From: Ilex aquifolium
Lineage: Eukaryota; Streptophyta; Magnoliopsida; Aquifoliales; Aquifoliaceae
DNA: 64,000 nt
Direction: 5' to 3'
Assembly: GCA_951799425.1 (NCBI GenBank)
Contig: OX637391.1
Location: forward strand, 27,027,701 to 27,091,700
Below are positions 61,201-64,000 of this stretch, in pieces. The translations under genes and the position numbers were made by a program. Below the pieces are notes generated by a model that searched no databases, was not told the origin of the DNA, and worked only from the letters and a program-made list of their open reading frames with translations. The number at the start of each line of letters is the position of its first letter. Positions within the stretch are counted from its first letter, which is position 1.

Positions 61201-63749
61201 CAAGAAAAACTAGCTAAAGCCACTACTACAATGCATACTAATTTCTTTAATCTAAGTGTAGATGAAAATCAAAATCATAAAGGTATTCAATCAAACTCGA
61301 CCCAATAATTATGTTTCATTTGCAAAGATTGTACAAAGCTTTTGAACTCTAATATGCAAGCAAATTCAAAATTCTTTTAAACATCACTTCTTCTTTTTGC
61401 CATATCTTGAGTGGCAGAAAAGTATCTCCAATGGATTGACAACAGCAAGCTCACAGCTCCAACAGAGGTAGTTTGAGTGCATGGTTGTCACTCTAATAGA
61501 GAGAAAGCTTCGCTCATCAACTGAAAAGACTGTCCAAAGTCCATGGACCTCTAACGTTCAAGCAAATTAATATTTAGAAAGAAAACCATTTATTTTGTCT
61601 CTTTCCCCATTAGTGCAGCACATTAGCTCGACAATAGCAAGCTAACAACTCTAATACAGAAAGCTTCACTCATACTACGGTCGAACCCCATCGTGCAAGA
61701 ATAATCAGGATCCTCATTCTTAAAACCAGAGTCAGGAAGCCAGCCCCCCCGGTGGAATCATTCCAGCAGAAAAGACAACCATTGCCCTATACAGAACACA
61801 AGCTTCCATGTTATGAGCAGCAAACTCCAACCACCACTACTTTTCAAACAGCTAATGTCCAACACCTTCGTATAAAATCCTCCTGGGCAGATAAATTGAC
61901 TATCATTTTGCATAGAAGCACATGCTCCTATGCAAAGAACATTTTAGGGTATATGTCCAAACACAGGTTCCCCTAGGTAGATTTCAGAGAGCTAGGGCAA
62001 GTAAAGCAGTATTCCGCCACCCTAGCAAGGTTTATTCCTAAGAAATGCGTATATCATCATCCCCCACATGGTAAAAGTGCTTATGTGATCATCCAACTCA
62101 GTGATTACCCAGAAAAGAGGGTACTAAAAACAGAAAATAAAATAGAAACTTTCAGCTTCAGAATTTGATAAGAGTAGAGTCAAATACCTGAACATTAACG
62201 AAATGCAAACCAGCAATCAATAAAGGAAAGATAGGCCCTAAAGCACCTTGTGGAAATTCAGTCAAATTCTGGAACCATAGAGTGCCCCCCTGCAATGATC
62301 ATAATGGAATTTTATATGGGCACTGAACAAAATATCTCAATTTCCCAACAAGATATTAAACTATGCCGAAGAGCTGAGCATTCTGTAACACATTATATGG
62401 AAACATTTAATGGAAGTCTAGAACTTTTCTACAAGTACTTGTTACATTCACTCTGAAAAATTAATGACCTATCTAAAGCTGTACAGTGCTTCATAGGCCA
62501 AGAGAGCAGATTCAAAGAGGAGAGTTGATGTGGGATAAGTTTAGAGGTCAGCATTATACAAAAATGAAAGAATGAAAGGTTATTCCTGACTGACAATTGT
62601 TTAGTTTTGGAGCTGGAAGGTTAATGCGAAATAGCGTTCAAGAGGCTTAAAACAGTTGATTGGTGAACAAGAAGGGCAAGTGTTTGAAGCATAGTTTGAG
62701 CAGAAAGTGTGTGATCTGGGATGGTTGGGGTGCCATGAAAAGTACTCCTCAAAAAGTAAACAAAGGGCTGCTTGTTGTTATTTAAGTGCTTGAGTTGGTT
62801 GACTAAAAGAGGGAAGTGCTGGGCTTGGAAAATAGGGGTCAATGGGTGAAAAAGAGGCTTGCCACATCTGGCAACAGGGTTTAAAGGTTCCACAACGCTG
62901 CCCTAAAACAGTTTGGCATAAAACCCAAAAATGTTTCTACAAATTTCTTGCTTGTAAGCAAGGATCAAAATATCATTTTGGCACATTATTTCGGTCACCT
63001 AAGAAACAGAAACGTTTTGAAAATATTTCAGAAATATAATGGAAACTGATAAAAAAATTAGGAATTTATTTTCAAAATATTTTAAAACATTCATCTAAAT
63101 ATATCTAAACATCTTGAAACATTTTGAAACATTCCAAAACAATGGTGGAAACATTCTACAAAATCTCTCAACAACTCAACATTCCAAAATATCTATAAAC
63201 ACATCGAAGCATTAGAATTTCGATTCAATCAATGATTCGTTTCGGTCTCCTTGAAAACGGAAACATTTCCGGCGTTTCGAAACATTCAAAACAATATTTT
63301 GATCCTTGCTTATAAGAGTCAAGCCCGAAAGTAAAACCCAAGGAAGCGCAAAAATGGTTTCGAATATGGAGAAACAACATAGAGCTTCAGAAGATAACCA
63401 AGAGGTCGAAAATAATGGAACCGTGACATTATGATGAGCAATTAGCCCGACCAAACAACAGATCGTTAAAATAAAAACATCATACTATTAAGTATATATG
63501 GCATAAAAACAATGTACATAATAACAAAGATATAAGAACGTAGCAGCTGTGCGGAATATGCTAATCTGAAAAGAGTCCTTTAAGTAATAAATATAAGATG
63601 TAGATGACAATAATTAATAACAATATCAAATGTCTCTACAAGCATTCAATGTCCAGCTTAGTATGTAAAGGCCTTACGCAATCAAAACCAGGATGATGAT
63701 CCAGTGACATTCTCCGAATACTTGTCAACCACAAGAGAAAGCATGGGAC
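26791..63749 (-). CDS. OXA2: OXA2-type membrane insertase with C-terminal TPR domain (5' end outside window)
   Basis: It belongs to the YidC/Oxa1/Alb3 family that inserts proteins into membranes; plant members with a C-terminal TPR are mitochondrial OXA2 (ALBINO3-like 2/3) and act in respiratory-chain assembly. Exons in the window (minus): 63749-63678, 62289-62188, 61153-61094, 60964-60899, 45587-45540, 41432-41256, 41160-41105, 41031-40914, 27756-27667, 27259-27150, 26947-26791. All borders are GT-AG and the frame is kept throughout (351 codons plus stop TAA). Residues 1-116 (window numbering) are the insertase core: [47 protein letters not shown] and [16 protein letters not shown] with the last membrane segments. 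Residues about 165-351 are TPR units ([56 protein letters not shown]), ending in an acidic tail. About 200 N-terminal residues lie to the right. Which paralogue (OXA2a or OXA2b) I cannot tell. Confidence 0.93.
28326..28385. repeat. (TG)n(TC)n microsatellite
   Basis: A run of TG dinucleotides is followed directly by a run of TC dinucleotides. It lies inside the giant intron. Confidence 0.95.
28950..30107 (+). mobile_element. 5' LTR of a SIRE/Maximus-like copia element
   Basis: The right end (TTCTTCA at 30107) lies 2 bp from a primer-binding site. The stretch 29350-30107 aligns with the degenerate copy at 40205-40698 (CTCTTTGACG, GGTCTAGAATGACTC, CTATATATAG TATA region, GCGATTTCTCGTGT). The left border is approximate. 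Confidence 0.65.
30110..30121 (+). other. Primer-binding site (TGGTATCAGAAC)
   Basis: Matches the initiator-Met tRNA site TGGTATCAGAGC of copia elements with one change, directly after the 5' LTR. Confidence 0.85.
30876..31060 (-). repeat. 3' LTR of the nested copia element
   Basis: TGTTAAG...CTTAACA ends; a TATA-like TATAAATAC is present on minus. Adjacent polypurine tract CTTGAGGGGGAG (minus) at about 31061-31075. Confidence 0.95.
31068..34350 (-). pseudogene. Copia pol (protease-integrase-RT-RNase H), about six stops
   Basis: Protease [13 protein letters not shown] (about 34090-34128), integrase zinc domain and core ([37 protein letters not shown]), RT ([14 protein letters not shown] at about 31985-32030, box intact) and RNase H ([28 protein letters not shown]) are all recognisable. 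Stops interrupt it in the integrase (CAG and AAG codons to TAG near 33260-33290), in RT (TGG to TGA near 32297, TGG to TAG near 32133) and before RNase H (CAG to TAG near 31786). Most are C-to-T or G-to-A changes. Confidence 0.9.
34420..34850. repeat. 31-bp minisatellite in the place of gag
   Basis: Units of the form CCGCTGAACCGGACCAAAG + AAGGCCACTGGA repeat about every 31 bp, clearest at 34676-34850; earlier units are more degenerate and of variable length. The block occupies the position between primer-binding site and protease where gag should be. Confidence 0.8.
35369..35553 (-). repeat. 5' LTR of the nested copia element
   Basis: It matches the 3' LTR except at five sites, all transitions. 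The initiator-Met primer-binding site TGGTATCAGAGC (minus) is at 35357-35368, directly adjacent. Confidence 0.95.
38293..39213. other. AT-rich noncoding stretch of the giant intron
   Basis: It follows the broken gag of the outer copia element. There is no coding signal and it may be decayed element sequence. Confidence 0.4.
39214..39497. mobile_element. Foldback MITE (GTCAATTTGGTCC type)
   Basis: The left arm ATTTTTTGTCAATTAGTTCTC..., ATCAATTTTGTCAATTTGGT and the right arm (ACCAAACTAACAAAATTGAT..., TAAACTGACAAAAAAT) are long near-perfect inverted repeats around a short loop. Outer borders and target duplication are not certain. Confidence 0.75.
39498..40029. other. AT-rich intron sequence
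   Basis: A short stretch near 39700-39770 is a local imperfect duplication (ACTACTAATAAA...AGAACTTAGAAGT). Nothing else is recognisable. Confidence 0.35.
40030..40211. mobile_element. Remnant of the GGACACG-type hAT MITE
   Basis: Repeated ACACGTGTC and GAAGTGTC motifs and an end like CACATTCTTGAG resemble the complete element at 54531-55320. It abuts the degenerate LTR at 40205. Confidence 0.5.
40205..40698 (+). mobile_element. Degenerate second LTR of the SIRE/Maximus-like element
   Basis: It aligns with 29350-30107 but lacks an internal block of about 230 bp, and its end is TTCTCTA instead of TTCTTCA. The left part is replaced by the hAT remnant. It may be the 3' LTR of the outer element or another copy. 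Confidence 0.6.
42001..43080. mobile_element. hAT-like MITE of the CGAAAC family, copy 1
   Basis: The ends are CTAAGAATCGAAATATCG at 42001 and CGATATTTGAATCCTTG ending at 43080. Candidate 8-bp duplications TTCATGAT (41993-42000) and CTCATGAC (43081-43088) differ at two sites. CGAAACATCC/CATTTCGG motifs are iterated at the left end. The right half matches 48600-48837 (TTTTTTTCCC(T/C)CCAACTTGATG). Confidence 0.75.
43567..44950. repeat. Tandem array of 320-550-bp units, possibly inside one element
   Basis: Landmarks recur in order: CCCCACCTTTGTTT at about 43641, 44192 and 44573; GATTTGATGAAACCCACATT at about 43870, 44045, 44425 and 44746; AAAAAGTGATCCAAA at about 44120, 44500 and 44820. Units differ in length. 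The right edge CCTAGTTACCAAACAGCCCC and the left edge GTGGCTTGGTTGGATGA look like imperfect inverted ends, so the array may be the inside of a MITE. Confidence 0.75.
46565..46675. repeat. Short GGTATCGGCC-type MITE fragment
   Basis: The motifs CACGGTATCGGCC, CAGTATCAGCCGATAC and CGACTCG resemble blocks at 52330-52410, 57530-57790 and 50060-50120. Likely ends of a repeat family. Confidence 0.4.
47290..47669. mobile_element. CGAAAC-family hAT-like MITE, copy 2
   Basis: CGAAATTTTG, CGAAACATC, TGAAACAC-type motifs are iterated; the right end is AATTTTAATCCTTG at 47669, the shared terminal motif of this family. The left end is not resolved. Confidence 0.55.
47678..48837. mobile_element. CGAAAC-family hAT-like MITE, copy 3, TSD CTCATAGA
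   Basis: The right end is CAATATTTCAATCCTTG at 48837. CTCATAGA occurs exactly at 47670-47677 and 48838-48845. The interior matches the element at 42001-43080 in both ends and in the CCAACTTGATG block. It starts directly after the end of copy 2. Confidence 0.75.
49100..50130. mobile_element. Nested GC-richer MITEs (CGAGTC outer, CGGTCCGG inner)
   Basis: The outer ends carry CGAGTCG/GTATCTGAGTC and CGTATCGGACTAGG motifs. Inside, 49180-49260 and 49870-50055 carry iterated GAACCGGACC and its inverse GGTCCGGT. ATCAGAACCGGACC and GGTCCAGTTCTAGT are the imperfect inverted ends of the inner element. The middle is AT-rich. Confidence 0.55.
50335..50570 (-). mobile_element. LINE 3' end with A tail
   Basis: On the minus strand it ends ...TTAATGAAAGTTATCTTTTT + TATCAAAAATAAAAAAAAAA, a typical plant LINE tail. 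It is probably the 3' end of the LINE whose coding part is at 52430-52730, separated by later MITE insertions. Confidence 0.6.
50570..50790. repeat. CGAGTC/CGACTCG-rich repeat
   Basis: GTCGAGTCCGAGTTGAC, ACAACTCGATAAAATCG, CGGTCGACTCGGACCAACTC and similar motifs are iterated. It is likely a MITE or MITE end; no target duplication was found. Confidence 0.5.
51059..51665. mobile_element. hAT-like MITE of the CGTATCG family, TSD GTTTTCAC
   Basis: The ends are CATAGTTGTCAAATCG at 51059 and CGATATTAATAACTATG ending at 51665. GTTTTCAC flanks it at 51051-51058 and 51666-51673 (9 bp if one shared C is counted). Both ends are built of CGTATCG/CGATACG, many in the palindromic form CGTATCGTACGATACG. 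Confidence 0.85.
52330..52430. repeat. GATACCGCGATACCG-type MITE end
   Basis: GATACCGTACCGCGATACCG and GGCCGATACTGCGACCTTGA match in style 57720-57800 (GCCACGATACCGCGACC). Likely an end of a shared repeat family. Confidence 0.45.
52430..52730 (-). pseudogene. LINE reverse-transcriptase C-terminal (zf-RVT) fragment
   Basis: The minus strand reads [17 protein letters not shown] and, after a stop, further zf-RVT-like text to [12 protein letters not shown]. It is cut at 52731 by an LTR, so its upstream part is missing. Confidence 0.75.
52731..54250 (+). mobile_element. Gypsy-like LTR (solo or truncated)
   Basis: It begins TGTAACGCCCCAAAAATCCG, a characteristic plant LTR start, exactly where the LINE fragment is broken. 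The block 53480-53860 matches 9640-10000. The right border is not resolved, so whether it is a solo LTR is unknown. Confidence 0.65.
54531..55320. mobile_element. hAT-like MITE of the GGACACG family, TSD ATATATAG
   Basis: The ends are CTAGGAAGCACGGAC at 54531 and GTCCGTGTTTCTTAG ending at 55320. ATATATAG flanks it at 54523-54530 and 55321-55328. Both ends are packed with GGACACG/CGTGTCC; the middle is AT-rich and holds a TA microsatellite. Confidence 0.9.
55170..55202. repeat. (TA)n microsatellite
   Basis: A pure AT/TA run inside the hAT-like MITE. Confidence 0.95.
55640..55830. repeat. 95-bp tandem duplication
   Basis: GGCTTTCAAAC(G/A)AACTCATGAGCGTAGAGC occurs at about 55649 and 55743 with about 85% similarity over the unit. 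Noncoding in this context. Confidence 0.8.
55905..55960 (-). mobile_element. LINE-type poly-A tail
   Basis: On minus GTTGATTGATCAATGTTTCT + TATC is followed by about 19 A. This looks like the 3' end of a very short LINE copy. Confidence 0.45.
55961..58604. other. Mostly unassigned intron sequence
   Basis: At 56940-57260 the minus strand contains a possible degenerate copia gag knuckle (HCGVKGHFN near 57160) and a Lys-rich stretch; this is weak. At 57530-57800 GATACCGCGACC-type motifs mark another MITE end. The rest shows nothing. Confidence 0.35.
58605..58970. mobile_element. Mutator-like foldback MITE, 9-bp TSD TATAGAATT
   Basis: GAGTTAACTACCTATTTGGC at 58605 is the inverse of the right end (...GGTGGTTAACTC, 58970), and the arms pair over most of the 366 bp. 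TATAGAATT flanks it exactly at 58596-58604 and 58971-58979. A 9-bp duplication and long arms point to the Mutator group. Confidence 0.9.
58990..60235. mobile_element. MITE of the CCGTTAC family
   Basis: CCGTTACG, GTTACACCCCGTTA, CACCCGTTACG and CCGTTACAACC crowd 59010-59170; TCCGTTACACCGTTATC + ATTACCGTTAC crowd 60170-60225. Between them is AT-rich filler. The ends look imperfectly inverted (TTTTGAAAATTGGCCGTTAC versus GTTGTCTGTTATTCAGAAC). No clear target duplication. Confidence 0.6.
61154..62187 (-). other. Intron of the OXA2-type gene
   Basis: Lies between exons 62289-62188 and 61153-61094. I see no recognisable element. Confidence 0.8.
62290..63677 (-). other. Intron of the OXA2-type gene with a hAT-like MITE
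   Basis: Lies between exons 63749-63678 and 62289-62188. Apart from the MITE at 62959-63308 nothing is recognised. Confidence 0.8.
62959..63308. mobile_element. CGAAAC-family hAT-like MITE, copy 4
   Basis: The ends are CAAGGATCAAAATAT at 62959 and ATATTTTGATCCTTG ending at 63308, perfect inverse over 15 bp. The flanks CTTGTAAG (62951-62958) and CTTATAAG (63309-63316) differ at one site. The interior is iterated (A/T)GAAACATT motifs. Confidence 0.85.
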
Positions 63750-64000
63750 CTGCAAATGAATCACAAGACAGTAAAAGAAAATAATTATAGGAATCACTAT
63801 AAAGTTGAATAACAACACATTTTGCTGAAGTTTACATCTTAAGTACTGGCCAAAGGTGAGATTATTTGAAACTGTAACTCAACCTACATATGAGGACAAG
63901 AGTTCTAACCATAGAAGTGATTAAAATAATTAAAAAATCAAAATTCCCAATGCTGAAACTATCTGATACGAAAACTCACGATACATATACAGATTATAAA
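63750..64000 (-). other. Start of a further intron of the OXA2-type gene
   Basis: The acceptor TTCATTTGCAG ends at 63750. No upstream exon is visible before the window edge. Confidence 0.8.

Noticed and set aside
1..64000. tRNA, rRNA or organelle DNA insertions
   Set aside because: I saw no tRNA-like cloverleaf, no rRNA blocks and no recognisable plastid or mitochondrial genes; the only tRNA-related strings are retroelement primer sites.

Overview
This is nuclear DNA from a flowering plant, most likely a eudicot. It is AT-rich, has spliced genes with GT-AG introns, and is crowded with plant LTR retrotransposons, LINEs and MITEs. I found no operons, CRISPR arrays or RNA genes. Two real protein-coding genes are present, both on the minus strand, and I reconstructed both exon by exon.

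Region 1 (1-4.7 kb). The window opens on the 3' LTR of a copia element. A complete 8-exon serine acetyltransferase gene (SERAT3/SAT type, 332 aa) follows at 4493-865. It makes O-acetylserine for cysteine synthesis.

Region 2 (4.7-26.8 kb). This is a graveyard of mobile elements: a Tourist-like element, a possible Pack-type element carrying a receptor-like-kinase fragment, and an inverted repeat of gypsy 3' ends split by a hAT MITE. It continues with gypsy LTR pieces, a degenerate Athila-like Ty3/gypsy element (with a foreign zinc-knuckle segment inside its integrase), a 5'-truncated LINE and two more MITEs.

Region 3 (26.8 kb to the right edge). One gene covers all of it: an OXA2-type (YidC/Oxa1/Alb3 family) membrane insertase with a C-terminal TPR domain, minus strand, 5' end outside the window. 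Eleven exons (351 codons plus stop) join in frame across 37 kb. Two introns are giant (about 13.2 and 15.3 kb). The first holds a three-level nest: a SIRE/Maximus-like copia gag is split by a solo LTR (TSD CATAG), which is split by a 4.68-kb copia element (TSD TAGAT). The second holds hAT-like MITEs, LINE pieces, a gypsy-like LTR and a Mutator-like MITE.

The two genes have no evident functional link. The main extra signal is that many MITEs are each built from a different short iterated motif at their ends (CGTGTC, CGAAAC, CGTATCG, GGACACG, CCGTTAC, CGGTCCGG), several with exact 8-bp target duplications. All calls come from reading the sequence; no database search was run.
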